From the NCBI RefSeq assembly GCF_002210095.1, contig NZ_AQQR01000007.1, positions 1 to 64,000 of the forward strand: 64,000 nucleotides of DNA, given 5' to 3'. The first letter of the stretch is position 1, and each line of letters starts with the position of its first letter. The translations under genes were made by a program, and so were the position numbers. Positions 17,133-27,402 of the stretch are shown here, piece after piece. Source of the stretch: Marinibacterium profundimaris (GTDB lineage: Bacteria > Pseudomonadota > Alphaproteobacteria > Rhodobacterales > Rhodobacteraceae). The notes beneath the pieces were generated by a model, which was not told the DNA's origin, made no database searches, and saw only the letters and a list, made by a program, of their open reading frames with translations.

Positions 17133-18616
17133 TGCCGGGCGGAGAGCGTCGCCATCGGCAGCCCCGCCCCGGGATGCGTGCCGCCGCCCGCCAGATACAG
17201 ACCCCGGATCGCCGTGCGCGCCGTCGGGCGGCGGAAGGCGGCCATCATCCCGTGCGGGCTCTGCCCGTAGAGCGAGCCGAGGGAGTGCGGGAACAGGCGG
17301 TCGAACTCCGCCGGCGTCGTCAGGCAGGATGTCGGGGGCAGCGGATCGAAGGTCAGGCCGAACCGGGCCAGCGTGTCGAAGGTCTCTGTCGGGCATGGCC
17401 GGGCCTCGGTTTCGGTGTCGGTTTCGGGGGCCGCCGGAGCGAGCGGCGGCGCGTTGGCGATGATCTCGAAACGCTCCACGTCGGGCGGTGCCTGGTTATG
17501 GCCGCGGTCCTGGGCGCAAATGTAAAGTGTCGGCGAAGGGCTGCGCCGGCCGCGGGCGAGGCTGTCGAATTCGGGTTTCGGGTCGTCGCGGAAGAAGACG
17601 TTGTGATGGGTCAGCTCGGGCCCTCTTGCCCGGGCGGCGAAGGCCCAGACATCGGCGGACAGCGCGCGCGCTTCGGCCATCACCCCGGGCGCCACAGGGC
17701 GGCAGCCGGGGCCGAGCGCGCCGCAGGTCAGCGCGCGCGGATCGCCGTTGAACACGATCATGTCGGCCGCGATGTGCGTGCCGTCGGCGAGTGTGACACC
17801 GGTGACGACGCCATGCTCCGTCTCGATCCGGTCCACATGGGCGCCCAGCCGGATGCAGGCGCCCCGCGCTCCGGCGATCCGGGCCAGGGCCTGCGCAAGG
17901 CGGTGCAGGCCGCCCTCCACCGTCCAGACCCCGGCCGCCTCGGCCTGCCAGATCAGCGACAGCAGGGCGGGAGATTCATAGGGCGAGCCCCCGACATAGG
18001 TGGCGTACCGGCCGAACAGCTGGGCCAGGCGCGGATCCGAGAAGCTCTGACCCAGCATGCCGGCAAGTGTGCTGAAGGGCGCCATCTGATGCACAAGCAG
18101 CGGGCGACGCAGCAGGGCGCCGGCCAGCCGCGACAGGCGCGGGGCGGGCGCCTGCATCATCGGCCCGTCGAAAGCGGCAAAAAGGGCCCGGGCGCGGGCG
18201 CTGAACGCCAGATAGTCGCGCGCGGCACGGTCGCCGGAAAAGGCGCGAATGGCGCCTGCATTGGTCGCCTCGTCGTCGGTCAGGTCCAGCCGGCTGCCGT
18301 CGGGCCAGAAATGTCGGGCGAGCAGCGGCTGGCGGGTCAGCGTGACATGATCGTTCAGGCGTTCTCCGATCGCGTCGAACAGCGCCTCGAACACCGGGCG
18401 CAGCGTCAGAACCGTCGGCCCGGCATCGACCGGTCCGGCCACCGAGGGCAGGGCGCGCAGCTTGCCGCCGACGTGGTCGTGACGCTCCAGCACGGTGACC
18501 GGCAGGCCGGCATGTGCCAGCCGTGCCGCCGCCGCCAGCCCGGCGATGCCGGCGCCCACGATGACGACCTGCGGGCCCGGTTTCGGGCGCTGGGTCCTGG
18601 TGTCCGTCCTGCGCAT
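17006..18616 (-). CDS. crtD: Methoxyneurosporene dehydrogenase (C-3,4 desaturase)
   Basis: CrtI-family FAD-dependent desaturase of about 536 residues that introduces the C-3,4 double bond into hydroxy- or methoxy-neurosporene. It has the FAD motif VVIVGAGIAGLAAAARLA, the family GGKLRALPSVAGPVDAGPTV, and the C-terminal GLYLAGGGTHPGAGLP. The C-terminal 40-odd residues (Ser/Thr/Arg/Gly-rich) are just the overlap with crtC in another frame and resemble no conserved domain. I use ATG 18614-18616; a TTG at 18641-18643 would add nine residues and reach a PpsR site. It is transcribed with crtC from the PpsR-controlled gap it shares with crtE. Confidence 0.92.
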   Translation of the reverse strand: MRRTDTRTQRPKPGPQVVIVGAGIAGLAAAARLAHAGLPVTVLERHDHVGGKLRALPSVAGPVDAGPTVLTLRPVFEALFDAIGERLNDHVTLTRQPLLARHFWPDGSRLDLTDDEATNAGAIRAFSGDRAARDYLAFSARARALFAAFDGPMMQAPAPRLSRLAGALLRRPLLVHQMAPFSTLAGMLGQSFSDPRLAQLFGRYATYVGGSPYESPALLSLIWQAEAAGVWTVEGGLHRLAQALARIAGARGACIRLGAHVDRIETEHGVVTGVTLADGTHIAADMIVFNGDPRALTCGALGPGCRPVAPGVMAEARALSADVWAFAARARGPELTHHNVFFRDDPKPEFDSLARGRRSPSPTLYICAQDRGHNQAPPDVERFEIIANAPPLAPAAPETDTETEARPCPTETFDTLARFGLTFDPLPPTSCLTTPAEFDRLFPHSLGSLYGQSPHGMMAAFRRPTARTAIRGLYLAGGGTHPGAGLPMATLSARHAAEAILDDRTSTSRSRRTDTPGGMSTGSAPTTGAPSASSGS

Positions 18617-18645
18617 GTCGGAATTGTTGACTTGCGGGTCCAAAA

Positions 18646-18688
18646 TGTCCAGTTTGATTTACACATTTGGTGTCTCAAGTTCGGGACA
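18646..18688. promoter_or_regulatory. Two PpsR/CrtJ sites between crtD and crtE
   Basis: Two exact TGT-N12-ACA palindromes: TGTCCAGTTTGATTTACA (18646-18663) and TGTCTCAAGTTCGGGACA (18671-18688). Their starts are exactly 25 bases apart. Paired sites between divergent crtD and crtE allow one PpsR assembly to repress both operons. A still weaker copy (TGT-N12-CCA) lies at 18625-18642. Confidence 0.8.
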
Positions 18689-18709
18689 CGACCCAGCGGG
18701 AGAACCGGA

Positions 18710-19573
18710 ATGGCGATTGTGGATCGTATCGAGGCTTCGATTGGGCGGGCGCTCGAGATCCCGCAGGGCGGGCTTGCGCCCGCGGCCCTGGCCGAGGCGC
18801 TGCCCTATGCCGTCTTGCCGGGCGGGGCGCGGATCCGGCCCACCATCCTGATGTCCGTCGCGCTGGCCTGCGGAGACGACCGGCCCGAACTGTCGGATGC
18901 CGCGGCGGCCGCGCTGGAGCTGATCCATTGCGCCAGCCTCGTGCATGACGATCTGCCCTGTTTCGACGATGCCGGGCTGCGGCGCGGCAAGCCGTCGGTC
19001 CATTGCGCCTATTCCCAGCCGCTGGCGGTGCTGACCGGCGATTCCCTCATCATCCTGGCCTTCGAGGTTCTGGCCCGCGCGGGCGAGGACGGGCGGACCA
19101 TGCGCCTGATCCGGGCGCTGGCCCGGCGCACCGGCATGCCGAACGGCATCTGTGCCGGTCAGGGCTGGGAAAGCGAGCCGCAGATCGATCTGGGCGCCTA
19201 TCACCGGTCGAAGACCGCGGCGCTGTTCATCGCCGCGACAGAGATGGGCGCGATTGCCGCCGGTCATGACGGCGAGGCCTGGAACGACCTGGGCGCGCTG
19301 ATCGGCGAGGCTTTCCAGGTTGCCGACGATCTGCGCGATGCCCTGATGGGCGAGGAGGCGCTGGGCAAGCCGGGGGGCCAGGACGCCTTGCACGGGCGGC
19401 CCAACGCGGTGGCCGAGCTGGGCGTCAAGGGCGCCTTCGATCGGCTGAACGACATTCTCGCCGGGGCGATCTCGTCGATCCCCTCCTGCCCGGGAGAGGC
19501 GGCGCTGGCGCAGATGGTGCGGATGCAATCTCAGCGGATCGTGCCCAGAATGCCGGCCCGATACCGGGCCTGA
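18710..19573 (+). CDS. crtE: Geranylgeranyl diphosphate synthase
   Basis: Polyprenyl diphosphate synthase of 287 residues supplying geranylgeranyl diphosphate to carotenoids and to bacteriochlorophyll esterification (BchG/BchP). The first Asp-rich motif reads HDDLPCFDD and the second ADDLRDAL, both complete. The ATG at 18710 is preceded by GCGGGAGAA. It is first in crtE-crtF, divergent from crtD, with two PpsR sites upstream. The crtF GTG follows the stop by four bases. Confidence 0.95.
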   Translation: MAIVDRIEASIGRALEIPQGGLAPAALAEALPYAVLPGGARIRPTILMSVALACGDDRPELSDAAAAALELIHCASLVHDDLPCFDDAGLRRGKPSVHCAYSQPLAVLTGDSLIILAFEVLARAGEDGRTMRLIRALARRTGMPNGICAGQGWESEPQIDLGAYHRSKTAALFIAATEMGAIAAGHDGEAWNDLGALIGEAFQVADDLRDALMGEEALGKPGGQDALHGRPNAVAELGVKGAFDRLNDILAGAISSIPSCPGEAALAQMVRMQSQRIVPRMPARYRA

Positions 19574-19577
19574 GGTC

Positions 19578-20687
19578 GTGGCGGTGGCGCGTCGCCGGTG
19601 GCATGGGGTTCGCCTGGACCGGCTGATCGCCGCGCCGCGATTCCAGAGCCTGGCCGCCCGCCTGCCCCTGGCCCGTGGCTTCGCGCGCCGGGATGGCGCC
19701 GAGATCTTCGATATTCTGCAGGGGTTTGTCGTCTCGCAGGTGCTGAGCGCGCTGGTCGATCTGGGGCTGCTGCGCCGTTTGTTCGAGGCGCCCGCCCGGG
19801 TCGGCCAGCTGGCGCTTGGGCTGCATATTCCGGCCGAGCGGCTCGAGGTGCTGTTGCGGGCCGGTGTGGCTCTGCGACTGCTGAAGCAGCAGCGCGACGG
19901 GCGTTATGCCCTGGCCCGGCGGGGTGCCGCGATTCTGGGTGTGCCGGGGCTGGAACAGATGATCCGGCACAATCGCGCCTTCTACACCGACATGGCCGAC
20001 CCCGAGACCTTGCTGCGCGGCAAGGGCACGACCGAACTCGCGCAGTTCTGGCCCTATGTGTACGGCGCCGGTGTCGAACAGGTCGCCGCCGGGCGTTATT
20101 CCGACCTGATGGCGCAATCGCAGGTGCTGGTGGCCGAGGACACGCTGCGGCAGGTGCCGCTGCGCGGGATCTCGGTGCTGATGGATGTGGGCGGCGGATC
20201 GGGCGCCTTCCTTGAGGCGGCGTTGCGGCGGTCTTCCGGGCTGTCGGCGATGCTGGTGGATCTGCCCGAGGTGATCCCGGCCGCGCGTGACCGGTTCGAC
20301 CATGGGAACCTGCAGGGCCGCGTCACCTTCTGGCCGCAGAGCTTCCGCGATGGTGCGCTGCCCGGCGGTGCGGATGCCGTCTCGCTCGTGCGGGTGCTTT
20401 ATGACCACGACGATGCCACGGTCGAGGCGCTGCTGGCGCGGGTCTTCGATGCGCTGCCACCGGGCGGGCGGCTGATCCTGTCCGAACCGATGTCGGGCGG
20501 GGCGCGGCCGGACCGGGCCACGGATGTCTATTTCGCCTTCTACACGATGGCGATGGGCACCGGGCGCGTGCGCTCGGCCGAGCGGCTGGGCGCGCTGTGC
20601 CGGGCCGCGGGATTCGGCCGCATTCATGCGCCGCGTCCGCGTCGGTCTTACATCACCTCGGTGCTGACCTGTGTAAAGCCGGGCTGA
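19578..20687 (+). CDS. crtF: Hydroxyneurosporene O-methyltransferase
   Basis: SAM-dependent O-methyltransferase of 369 residues that methylates the 1-hydroxyl group made by CrtC. It has an N-terminal dimerisation/winged-helix half ([20 protein letters not shown]) and a SAM-binding motif I reading [16 protein letters not shown]. The start is GTG four bases after the crtE stop, the first in-frame start. The 3' end carries an embedded PpsR palindrome belonging to the bchC promoter region. Membership in the CrtA-C-D-F set implies spheroidene/spheroidenone. Confidence 0.94.
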   Translation: MAVARRRWHGVRLDRLIAAPRFQSLAARLPLARGFARRDGAEIFDILQGFVVSQVLSALVDLGLLRRLFEAPARVGQLALGLHIPAERLEVLLRAGVALRLLKQQRDGRYALARRGAAILGVPGLEQMIRHNRAFYTDMADPETLLRGKGTTELAQFWPYVYGAGVEQVAAGRYSDLMAQSQVLVAEDTLRQVPLRGISVLMDVGGGSGAFLEAALRRSSGLSAMLVDLPEVIPAARDRFDHGNLQGRVTFWPQSFRDGALPGGADAVSLVRVLYDHDDATVEALLARVFDALPPGGRLILSEPMSGGARPDRATDVYFAFYTMAMGTGRVRSAERLGALCRAAGFGRIHAPRPRRSYITSVLTCVKPG

Positions 20688-20689
20688 CA
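20672..20689. promoter_or_regulatory. PpsR/CrtJ site overlapping the crtF 3' end
   Basis: TGTAAAGCCGGGCTGACA fits TGT-N12-ACA and spans the crtF stop codon. It is 35 bases upstream of the site in the bchC promoter, so it is probably an auxiliary site for that promoter. Confidence 0.65.
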
Positions 20690-20706
20690 GAGCTCTTTCC
20701 GCAAAG

Positions 20707-20746
20707 TGTAAACAAAGATTGACAACTAAGGGTGTCCGTCTACACT
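20707..20746 (+). promoter_or_regulatory. bchC promoter with PpsR site over the -35 box
   Basis: TGTAAACAAAGATTGACA (20707-20724) is a TGT-N12-ACA palindrome whose right half is a perfect TTGACA -35 hexamer (20719-20724). TACACT (20741-20746) follows after 16 bases as a -10, predicting transcription from about 20753 and a leader of roughly 40 bases to the bchC ATG. Repression by occlusion of RNA polymerase is the obvious reading. It should drive the bchCXYZ-puf unit. Confidence 0.8.
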
Positions 20747-20790
20747 GATACAAGGTGATCCGAGACAACTCCGGATCACGGGAGGTGACA

Positions 20791-21732
20791 ATGAAAACCC
20801 GCGCTGTGGTGCTGAATGGTCCCGGGGATCTGGCTGTCAAAAGCCTGGCCCTGACCGAACCGGGCGACGGGGACCTGGTGGTCGACATCCGCCATTCCGG
20901 TATCTCCACCGGCACCGAAAAGCTTTTCTGGAGCGGCCGCATGCCGCCGTTCCCCGGCATGGGCTACCCGCTGGTTCCCGGCTACGAGGCCGCGGGCGAA
21001 GTGGTCGACGCCGCGCCCGGTTCGGGCGTCAGGATCGGCGAACATGTCTTTGTCCCCGGCGCGAACTGCTACCAGGACGCCTATGGGCTCTTTGGCGGTG
21101 CTGCCGGGCGGGTCGTCGTGCCGGCCGACCGTGTGGTGCGGATCGACGGCACGCTGGGCGCCCGCGGCGCGCTTCTGGCCTTGGCCGCCACGGCGCGGCA
21201 CGCGATGGCCGGGCTGGGCAAGACGATGCCCGGGCTGATCGTGGGCCATGGCGCGATGGGCCGGCTGCTGGCGCGGCTGACGATCGCCGCCGGCGCGCCT
21301 GCCCCCGTCGTCTGGGAAAAGGATCCGGCCCGGCGCGGGGGCGCGACCGGCTACGAGGTCCTGGCGCCGGAGGACGACACGCGAAAAGATTACGCGGCGA
21401 TCTACGACGCCTCGGGCGACACCGCCGTGCTGGACCAGCTGATGGGCCGGCTGCGCAAGGGGGGCGAGATCGTTCTCGCCGGCTTCTACGCCGACGGCAT
21501 CCGCTTTGCCTATCCGCCGGCCTTTCTGAAGGAAGCCCGGCTGCGCATCGCCGCGGAATGGACCCGCGACGATCTCGACGTAACGGCAGCCCTGGTGGAG
21601 AGCGGCGCTCTCTCGCTGGAGGGGCTGATCACACACGAGGCACCGGCAGAGGGGGCGGGCGCGGCCTATCGCACCGCCTTTCAGGACCCGGCCTGTCTGA
21701 AAATGGTTCTGGACTGGAGAGACGCAGCATGA
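20791..21732 (+). CDS. bchC: Bacteriochlorophyllide a dehydrogenase (3-hydroxyethyl)
   Basis: Zinc-type alcohol dehydrogenase family enzyme of 313 residues. It oxidises the 3-hydroxyethyl group left by BchF to the 3-acetyl group of bacteriochlorophyllide a. Recognisable BchC segments are [18 protein letters not shown] near the N-terminus and [15 protein letters not shown] in the nucleotide fold. The ATG is preceded by GGGAGGTGAC. The bchX start overlaps the stop (ATGA), so it is coupled to chlorophyllide reductase, whose product it acts on. Confidence 0.95.
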   Translation: MKTRAVVLNGPGDLAVKSLALTEPGDGDLVVDIRHSGISTGTEKLFWSGRMPPFPGMGYPLVPGYEAAGEVVDAAPGSGVRIGEHVFVPGANCYQDAYGLFGGAAGRVVVPADRVVRIDGTLGARGALLALAATARHAMAGLGKTMPGLIVGHGAMGRLLARLTIAAGAPAPVVWEKDPARRGGATGYEVLAPEDDTRKDYAAIYDASGDTAVLDQLMGRLRKGGEIVLAGFYADGIRFAYPPAFLKEARLRIAAEWTRDDLDVTAALVESGALSLEGLITHEAPAEGAGAAYRTAFQDPACLKMVLDWRDAA

Positions 21733-22727
21733 AGGACGCACCCGACCTGAAGAGCTTTGACCAGCGTCTGCGCGACGAGGCCCACGAAGATCTGGCCGAT
21801 ATCGCAGACCGGGAGCCGACGAAGAAGACGCAGATCATCGCGATCTACGGCAAGGGCGGCATCGGCAAGTCCTTCACGCTGGCCAACCTCAGCCACATGA
21901 TGGCCGAGCAGGGCAAGCGGGTGCTGCTGATCGGCTGCGATCCGAAATCCGACACGACCTCGCTGCTGTTCGGCGGCAAGGCTTGTCCCACGATCATCGA
22001 GACCTCGACGCGCAAATCGCTGGCGGGCGAGCAGGTTGCCATCGGCGACGTGTGCTTCAAGCGGGGCGGCGTCTTTGCCATGGAGCTGGGCGGGCCCGAG
22101 GTGGGCCGGGGCTGCGGCGGGCGCGGGATCATCCATGGGTTCGAACTGCTCGAGAAGCTGGGCTTTCACGACTGGGATTTCGATTTCGTCCTGCTGGATT
22201 TCCTCGGCGACGTGGTCTGTGGCGGCTTTGGCCTGCCTATTGCGCGGGACATGGCGCAGAAGGTGATCCTTGTCGGCTCGAACGACCTGCAGTCGCTTTA
22301 TGTCGCCAACAACGTCTGTTCGGCGGTGGAATACTTCCGCGGACTGGGCGGCAACGTCGGGGTCGCCGGGCTGGTGATCAACAAGGACGACGGGTCTGGC
22401 GAGGCGCAGGCCTTTGCCGAGGCCGCCGGTGTGCCGGTGCTGGCCGCGATCCCGCAGGACGATGACCTGCGGCGCAAGTCGGCCTCCTACCAGATCGTCG
22501 GCACGGGGCAGAGCCCCTGGGGCGCGCTGTTCGCCGAGCTGGCCGAGAACGTGGCAGGCGCGCCGCCGGTGCGGCCGACTCCGCTGGACCAGGACGCGCT
22601 GTTGGGTCTGTTCGACGGCTCCGACACCGGCGCGGGCGTGGTTCTGGAACCGGCGACGGATGCGGACATGCGCGGCAAGAACGCGGTGGCCAAGCCGTCG
22701 CTCGAAGTCATCTATGACGAGGCATGA
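21729..22727 (+). CDS. bchX: Chlorophyllide reductase iron protein BchX
   Basis: NifH-like reductase component of chlorophyllide a oxidoreductase, 332 residues. The Walker A motif is YGKGGIGKS near residue 40. The two Cys that ligate the shared 4Fe-4S cluster appear as GRGCGGRG and VVCGGFG. The dimer passes electrons with ATP hydrolysis to BchYZ for reduction of ring B at C7-C8. The ATG overlaps the bchC stop; the frame stays open upstream only within bchC. bchY starts three bases after the stop. Confidence 0.97.
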   Translation: MKDAPDLKSFDQRLRDEAHEDLADIADREPTKKTQIIAIYGKGGIGKSFTLANLSHMMAEQGKRVLLIGCDPKSDTTSLLFGGKACPTIIETSTRKSLAGEQVAIGDVCFKRGGVFAMELGGPEVGRGCGGRGIIHGFELLEKLGFHDWDFDFVLLDFLGDVVCGGFGLPIARDMAQKVILVGSNDLQSLYVANNVCSAVEYFRGLGGNVGVAGLVINKDDGSGEAQAFAEAAGVPVLAAIPQDDDLRRKSASYQIVGTGQSPWGALFAELAENVAGAPPVRPTPLDQDALLGLFDGSDTGAGVVLEPATDADMRGKNAVAKPSLEVIYDEA

Positions 22728-22730
22728 GCA

Positions 22731-24281
22731 GTGGCAGGTGAAGTGACATATGACAGCACCGCCGAGGCCGAGGTGATCCGGGGTAAGCCCGAGACTGCCG
22801 CACCGGCCGATGGCGCAGGGTGTCATTCCGGCCCCGAGCTGGCGAAAGCCGCCGAGATGGCGGGCCAGTCCGAACTGCTGGCGCAATTCGCGAAGGATTA
22901 TCCCAAGGGCCCGCATGACAAGCCGCAAAGCATGTGCCCGGCCTTTGGTTCTCTGCGCGTGGGCCTGCGCATGAAGCGGGTGGCCACGGTGCTGAGCGGG
23001 TCGGCCTGCTGTGTCTATGGCCTGACCTTCGTAAGCCACTTCTACGGCGCGCGGCGGTCGGTGGGCTACGTGCCGTTCAACTCGGAATCGCTGGTGACAG
23101 GCAAGCTGTTCGAAGACATCCGCGCCGCGGTGCATGACATGGCGGATCCGGCGAAATTCGACGCCATCGTGGTGACGAACCTGTGTGTGCCGACAGCCTC
23201 GGGCGTGCCGCTGCGGCTGCTGCCGGACGAGATCAACGGCGTGCGCATCGTGGGCATCGACGTGCCGGGTTTCGGCGTGCCGACCCATGCCGAGGCGAAG
23301 GACGTGCTGGCCGGCGCGATGCTGGCCTATGCCCGGGCCGAGGCCGAGGCCGGCCCGGTGGCCGCGCCCGAGGCCGGCGTGTCGGACCGCCCCACGCTGA
23401 CCCTGCTGGGAGAGATGTTTCCTGCCGATCCGGTGATGATCGGCCGGATGCTGGCGCCGATGGGGCTGGCCGCCGGGCCGGTGGTGCCCTGCCGCGAATG
23501 GCGCGAGCTTTATGCCGCGCTGGATTGCGGGGCGGTGGCGGCACTGCACCCGTTCTATACCGCAACGATCCGTGAATTCCGCGCGGCGGGCCGGCCCGTG
23601 CTTGGATCGGCCCCCGTGGGCCATGACGGGACGGCGGCGTGGCTGGCGGCGGTGGGCGACGCCTTCGGCGTGGCCTCCGACAAGATCGCGGCGGCCCAGA
23701 ATGCCATGCTTCCGGCGATCCGCGGCGCGCTGCAGGCCGCGCCGGTCAAGGGCCGGGTCACCGTGTCGGGCTACGAGGGCAGCGAGCTGCTGGTCGCGCG
23801 CCTGCTGATCGAAAGCGGGGCCGAGGTGCCGTATGTCGGCACGGCCTGCCCGAAAACGCCCTGGTCCGAAGACGATGCCGCATGGCTCGCCGCGAAGGGC
23901 GTGACGGTGAAATTCCGCGCCTCGCTGGAAGACGATCTTGCGGCGATGGAGGCGAACCGGCCGGACTTGGCCATCGGCACGACACCGGTGGTGCAGAAGG
24001 CCAAGGAGATGGCCATCCCCGCGCTCTACTTCACCAATCTTATTTCCGCCCGCCCGCTGATGGGCCCGGCCGGGGCCGGCAGCCTCGCCGAGGTGGTCAA
24101 CGCGGCCATCGCCGGCAAGGACCGGATGGACCGGATGCGCGCCTTTTTCGACGGCGTGGGCACGGGGGATACCGCCGGAACATGGGAAGGCGCGCCGAAC
24201 CTGCGCCCCGAGTTCCGGGCGCAGAACCTGAAGAAGATCGAGAAGAAGCGGCGCGCGGCCGCGGCGCAGGAGATGATCTGA
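22731..24281 (+). CDS. bchY: Chlorophyllide reductase subunit Y
   Basis: NifD-like catalytic subunit (516 residues) of chlorophyllide a reductase. Cys residues expected around the cluster are visible in [20 protein letters not shown] and [10 protein letters not shown]. It starts with GTG three bases after bchX; there is no better ATG. Its TGA overlaps the bchZ ATG by one base. With BchZ it forms the tetramer that reduces the C7-C8 double bond, and some such enzymes also reduce the 8-vinyl group, relevant because no bchJ is present in the window. Confidence 0.96.
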   Translation: MAGEVTYDSTAEAEVIRGKPETAAPADGAGCHSGPELAKAAEMAGQSELLAQFAKDYPKGPHDKPQSMCPAFGSLRVGLRMKRVATVLSGSACCVYGLTFVSHFYGARRSVGYVPFNSESLVTGKLFEDIRAAVHDMADPAKFDAIVVTNLCVPTASGVPLRLLPDEINGVRIVGIDVPGFGVPTHAEAKDVLAGAMLAYARAEAEAGPVAAPEAGVSDRPTLTLLGEMFPADPVMIGRMLAPMGLAAGPVVPCREWRELYAALDCGAVAALHPFYTATIREFRAAGRPVLGSAPVGHDGTAAWLAAVGDAFGVASDKIAAAQNAMLPAIRGALQAAPVKGRVTVSGYEGSELLVARLLIESGAEVPYVGTACPKTPWSEDDAAWLAAKGVTVKFRASLEDDLAAMEANRPDLAIGTTPVVQKAKEMAIPALYFTNLISARPLMGPAGAGSLAEVVNAAIAGKDRMDRMRAFFDGVGTGDTAGTWEGAPNLRPEFRAQNLKKIEKKRRAAAAQEMI

Positions 24282-25756
24282 TGCTGGTGCAGGATCATGA
24301 CCGGGCCGGCGGCTACTGGGGGGCGGTCTATGCCTTCTGCGCCGTGAAGGGCCTGCAGGTGGTGATCGACGGGCCGGTCGGCTGCGAGAACCTGCCGGTG
24401 ACCTCGGTCCTGCATTACACCGACGCGCTTCCGCCGCATGAACTGCCCATCGTGGTGACCGGGCTGGGCGAGGAGGAGCTGGGCCGCGAGGGCACCGAGG
24501 GCGCGATGAAACGCGCCTGGGGCACCCTGGATCCGGCGCTGCCGGCGGTGGTTGTCACAGGCTCGATCGCCGAGATGATCGGCGGCGGCGTGACGCCGCA
24601 GGGCACGAATATCCAGCGCTTCCTGCCGCGCACCATCGACGAGGACCAGTGGCAGTCGGCCGACCGGGCGATGACCTGGCTGTTCACCGAATGGGGCATG
24701 ACCAAGGGCCGTATGCCGCGCGAGGCAAAGCGCGAAGAGGGCGCGAAGCCACGTGTCAACATCCTCGGGCCGATGTACGGCACGTTCAACATGCCCTCGG
24801 ACCTGGCCGAGATCCGCCGCCTGGTCGAGGGGATCGGGGCCGAGGTCAACATGGTGTTGCCACTGGGCGCGCACCTGGCCGAAATGCGCAACCTGGTGAA
24901 TGCCGACGCCAACGTGGTGATGTACCGCGAATTCGGGCGCGGGCTGGCCGAGCTTCTGGGCAAGCCCTATCTGCAGGCGCCGGTGGGAATTGAATCGACC
25001 ACCCTGTTCCTGCGCAAGCTGGGCGAGATCCTGGATCTGGACCCCGAGCCCTTCATCGCGCGCGAGAAACATTCGACGATCAAGCCGGTCTGGGACCTCT
25101 GGCGCTCGGTCACGCAGGATTTCTTTGCCACCGCCGGCTTCGGGATCGTCGCGAACGAGACCTACGCCCGGGGTGTGCGGCACTACCTTGAAGGCGACCT
25201 GGGGCTGCCCTGTGCCTTTGCCGTGGCCCGGGTCGCGGGAACCAAGACCGACAACGACAAGGTGCGCGCCCTGATGGCCGAACACCGGCCGATGATCCTG
25301 ATGGGCTCGATCAACGAGAAGATCTACCTCGCCGAAAGCGAGGCGGGTCATGGGCCGAAACCGGCCTTTATCCCGGCAAGCTTCCCGGGCGCCGCGATCC
25401 GGCGGGCCACGGGGACGCCCTTCATGGGCTACGCGGGGGCCACCTACCTTTTGCAAGAGATCTGCAACGGGCTTTTCGATGCGCTGTTCCACGTGTTGCC
25501 GCTGGCCTCGCAGATGGATGCGGCGCCGGCGACACCGACACCGCTGCGCCGCGATCTGCCTTGGGACGAGGACGCCGCGCAGGCGCTGGATGCCATCGTC
25601 GCGCGCCATCCCGTTCTGACCCGGATTTCCGCCGCCAAGACCCTGCGCGATGCCGCCGAGACGGCCGCGCTGGACAAGGGCGCGGCGCGCGTCGACCGCC
25701 AGACGGTGGATGCGCTTTCGCCAGAGACTGCGTTCCAGGAGGAGGAAGGCCGATGA
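24281..25756 (+). CDS. bchZ: Chlorophyllide reductase subunit Z
   Basis: NifK-like subunit of 491 residues. The N-terminal [16 protein letters not shown] carries the cluster-region Cys, and [28 protein letters not shown] are family landmarks. The ATG shares a base with the bchY stop, and the pufQ ATG overlaps its own stop (ATGA), linking bacteriochlorophyll synthesis to LH1/reaction-centre expression in one transcript, as in Rhodobacter. Confidence 0.96.
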   Translation: MLVQDHDRAGGYWGAVYAFCAVKGLQVVIDGPVGCENLPVTSVLHYTDALPPHELPIVVTGLGEEELGREGTEGAMKRAWGTLDPALPAVVVTGSIAEMIGGGVTPQGTNIQRFLPRTIDEDQWQSADRAMTWLFTEWGMTKGRMPREAKREEGAKPRVNILGPMYGTFNMPSDLAEIRRLVEGIGAEVNMVLPLGAHLAEMRNLVNADANVVMYREFGRGLAELLGKPYLQAPVGIESTTLFLRKLGEILDLDPEPFIAREKHSTIKPVWDLWRSVTQDFFATAGFGIVANETYARGVRHYLEGDLGLPCAFAVARVAGTKTDNDKVRALMAEHRPMILMGSINEKIYLAESEAGHGPKPAFIPASFPGAAIRRATGTPFMGYAGATYLLQEICNGLFDALFHVLPLASQMDAAPATPTPLRRDLPWDEDAAQALDAIVARHPVLTRISAAKTLRDAAETAALDKGAARVDRQTVDALSPETAFQEEEGR

Positions 25757-25977
25757 CACTCCAAGCGACAAACCCGCCGCCGCGAAACCCGTCCGGATAT
25801 CGGCGCACCGCCGAATTCTGGGTCTATTTCGCCTGCATTCTCGTGATTGCGTTGCCGTTCTGCTGCGTCGGCTGGCTGCGCGACGTGCTTCGGCGGCAGA
25901 CGTTCCGTCTGCCCGGACCGCTCGCCCGTGCCTGGGCCGAGGCGGACCGGACAACGCCTTTGATCTTCTCGGTCTGA
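25753..25977 (+). CDS. pufQ: PufQ, puf-operon bacteriochlorophyll assembly protein
   Basis: Small protein of 74 residues with one transmembrane segment ([15 protein letters not shown]) after a basic, Pro-rich N-terminus. PufQ is encoded at the 5' end of puf operons in Rhodobacteraceae and promotes bacteriochlorophyll production or delivery; the mechanism is not settled. The ATG overlaps the bchZ stop. Identification rests mainly on position between bchZ and pufB plus size and topology. Confidence 0.85.
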   Translation: MTLQATNPPPRNPSGYRRTAEFWVYFACILVIALPFCCVGWLRDVLRRQTFRLPGPLARAWAEADRTTPLIFSV

Positions 25978-26109
25978 GCTTCACCGCCAGACCGGGCAAC
26001 CGGCTACCCGTCCCGAAGGGCGGGTGGAATCCCGAGGCCCCGCCAAGGCGGGCCGACGGCCCTTGTCGCGGGGGAAGCGGCGTCAGCATAGCGTTCCGGA
26101 GGAAAGTTC
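25978..26109 (+). promoter_or_regulatory. pufQ-pufB spacer with hairpins
   Basis: This 132-base spacer holds two short GC-rich foldbacks: ACCCG...CGGGT around 26006-26025 and CCCGCC-AA-GGCGGG around 26039-26052. It ends with TTCCGGAGGAAAG, a strong ribosome-binding site seven bases before pufB. In Rhodobacter this interval holds puf mRNA processing sites. I see no exact PpsR palindrome in it. Confidence 0.45.
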
Positions 26110-26259
26110 ATGGCTGATAATACCGACCTGTCTTTTACAGGTCTCACCGACGAGCAGGCCCAGGAGCTGCATTCGGTCTACATGAGTGGCCTCTGGCTGT
26201 TCGTGGCGATTGCAGTGGTCGCGCATCTTGCGACCTACATCTGGGCTCCCTGGTTCTGA
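26110..26259 (+). CDS. pufB: Light-harvesting 1 beta subunit
   Basis: LH1 beta antenna polypeptide, 49 residues and one transmembrane helix. The core [20 protein letters not shown] is followed by [12 protein letters not shown]. The histidine in AHLATYIW, about 11 residues from the C-terminus, is the bacteriochlorophyll ligand, and the Trp residues after it are typical of LH1. A strong GGAGG lies just upstream. It pairs with PufA to form the ring around the reaction centre; the pair is too short to be recognised by simple ORF length filters. Confidence 0.96.
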   Translation: MADNTDLSFTGLTDEQAQELHSVYMSGLWLFVAIAVVAHLATYIWAPWF

Positions 26260-26272
26260 GGGAGGATCATTG

Positions 26273-26440
26273 ATGTCAAAGTTCTACAAGATCTGGCTCA
26301 TCTTCGATCCGCGTCGCGTCTTCGTTGCGCAGGGCGTTTTTCTCTTCCTTTTGGCCGTGATGATCCACCTCGTGGTTCTGTCCAACGGCGTCAACTGGTT
26401 CGAGAATGCCGCCGCGTCGCGCGCCATGGCCGACGAATGA
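26273..26440 (+). CDS. pufA: Light-harvesting 1 alpha subunit
   Basis: LH1 alpha antenna polypeptide of 55 residues. [20 protein letters not shown] is the typical LH1-alpha N-terminus; the transmembrane helix [14 protein letters not shown] contains His32, the bacteriochlorophyll ligand, and NWF follows at the periplasmic edge. It begins 13 bases after pufB, with GAGGGAGGATC as ribosome-binding site. The intercistronic hairpin to pufL starts 25 bases after the stop. Confidence 0.96.
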   Translation: MSKFYKIWLIFDPRRVFVAQGVFLFLLAVMIHLVVLSNGVNWFENAAASRAMADE

Positions 26441-26465
26441 GCCCGGGCATATCGCTCTGAAAAAC

Positions 26466-26492
26466 GCCACGGGCGGAGGACCCGCCCGTGGC
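26466..26492 (+). promoter_or_regulatory. pufA-pufL intercistronic hairpin
   Basis: A perfect 11-base stem GCCACGGGCGG / CCGCCCGTGGC (26466-26476, 26482-26492) with loop AGGAC and no T-run after it. In Rhodobacter the equivalent structure stabilises the pufBA mRNA 3' end and reduces read-through, so antenna subunits are made in excess over PufLM. The same role is inferred. Confidence 0.85.
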
Positions 26493-26563
26493 AATCCAAC
26501 AGGCACATGCGCCGGCCGACCGGGCCTTCTGGCCCAGGCAACCCCGGCGGGGAGGCAAGCCAG

Positions 26564-27388
26564 ATGGCGCTACTCAGTTTCGAACGCAAGTACCGGATAC
26601 GAGGAGGCACGCTTGTCGGCGGGGATCTCTTCGATTTCTGGGTCGGGCCCTTCTTCGTGGGCTTCTTCGGTGTCACCACGATCTTCTTTGCCGCTCTCGG
26701 CACGATCCTGATCTTATGGGGCGCCGCGGATCAGGGGACATGGAACCCTTGGCTGATCAATATCGCACCGCCCGACCTGTCCTACGGTCTGGGCGCCGCG
26801 CCCCTGATGGAGGGCGGGCTTTGGCAGATCATCACGATCTGCGCCACTGGCGCCTTCGTCAGCTGGGCCCTGCGCGAGGTCGAGATCTGCCGCAAGCTGG
26901 GCATGGGCTATCACGTGCCCATCGCCTTCGCCTTCGCGATCCTGGCCTATGTCACGCTGGTGATCTTCCGGCCGATGCTGATGGGGGCCTGGGGGCACGG
27001 CTTTCCCTACGGGATCTTCAGCCACCTCGACTGGGTGTCGAACACCGGCTACGCCTACCTGCATTTCCATTACAACCCTGCGCACATGCTGGCGGTCACG
27101 CTGTTCTTCGCGACCTGTTTCGCGCTGGCGCTGCATGGCGGCCTGATCCTGAGCGCCGCCAACCCCGAAAAGGGGGAGGAGATGAAGACCCCCGATCACG
27201 AGGACACGTTCTTCCGCGATTTCATCGGGTATTCCATCGGCACGCTGGGCATCCACCGCCTGGGCTTCCTGCTGGCGATCAACGCCGTCTTCTTTTCCGC
27301 CGTCTGCATCATCATTTCCGGGCCCGTCTGGACCAAGGGCTGGCCGGAATGGTGGAACTGGTGGCTTGACCTGCCGATCTGGCCGTGA
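26564..27388 (+). CDS. pufL: Photosynthetic reaction centre L subunit
   Basis: Type II reaction-centre L subunit, 274 residues and five transmembrane helices. [15 protein letters not shown] is the canonical N-terminus, preceded by GGGGAGGCAAG. The bacteriochlorophyll and iron-ligand histidines lie in helices D and E, seen in [15 protein letters not shown] and [21 protein letters not shown]. With PufM and PuhA it holds the special pair, bacteriopheophytins, quinones and non-haem iron. An open frame extends 57 bases upstream without homology, so I use the conserved ATG. Confidence 0.98.
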   Translation: MALLSFERKYRIRGGTLVGGDLFDFWVGPFFVGFFGVTTIFFAALGTILILWGAADQGTWNPWLINIAPPDLSYGLGAAPLMEGGLWQIITICATGAFVSWALREVEICRKLGMGYHVPIAFAFAILAYVTLVIFRPMLMGAWGHGFPYGIFSHLDWVSNTGYAYLHFHYNPAHMLAVTLFFATCFALALHGGLILSAANPEKGEEMKTPDHEDTFFRDFIGYSIGTLGIHRLGFLLAINAVFFSAVCIIISGPVWTKGWPEWWNWWLDLPIWP

Positions 27389-27402
27389 GGAGGGCCTGAG
27401 CG

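Noticed and set aside
17394-17396. ATG at 17396 as the real crtC start
   Set aside because: It would overlap crtD by about 390 bases and add about 88 residues unlike any CrtC.
18641-18643. TTG as the crtD start
   Set aside because: It runs into the PpsR palindrome and adds nine residues without homology; ATG 18616 is close to the conserved FAD motif.
20733-20752. Second PpsR-like site before bchC (TGT...ACA)
   Set aside because: The spacing is 14 bases, not 12, so it does not fit the consensus; the exact sites at 20672 and 20707 explain the promoter.
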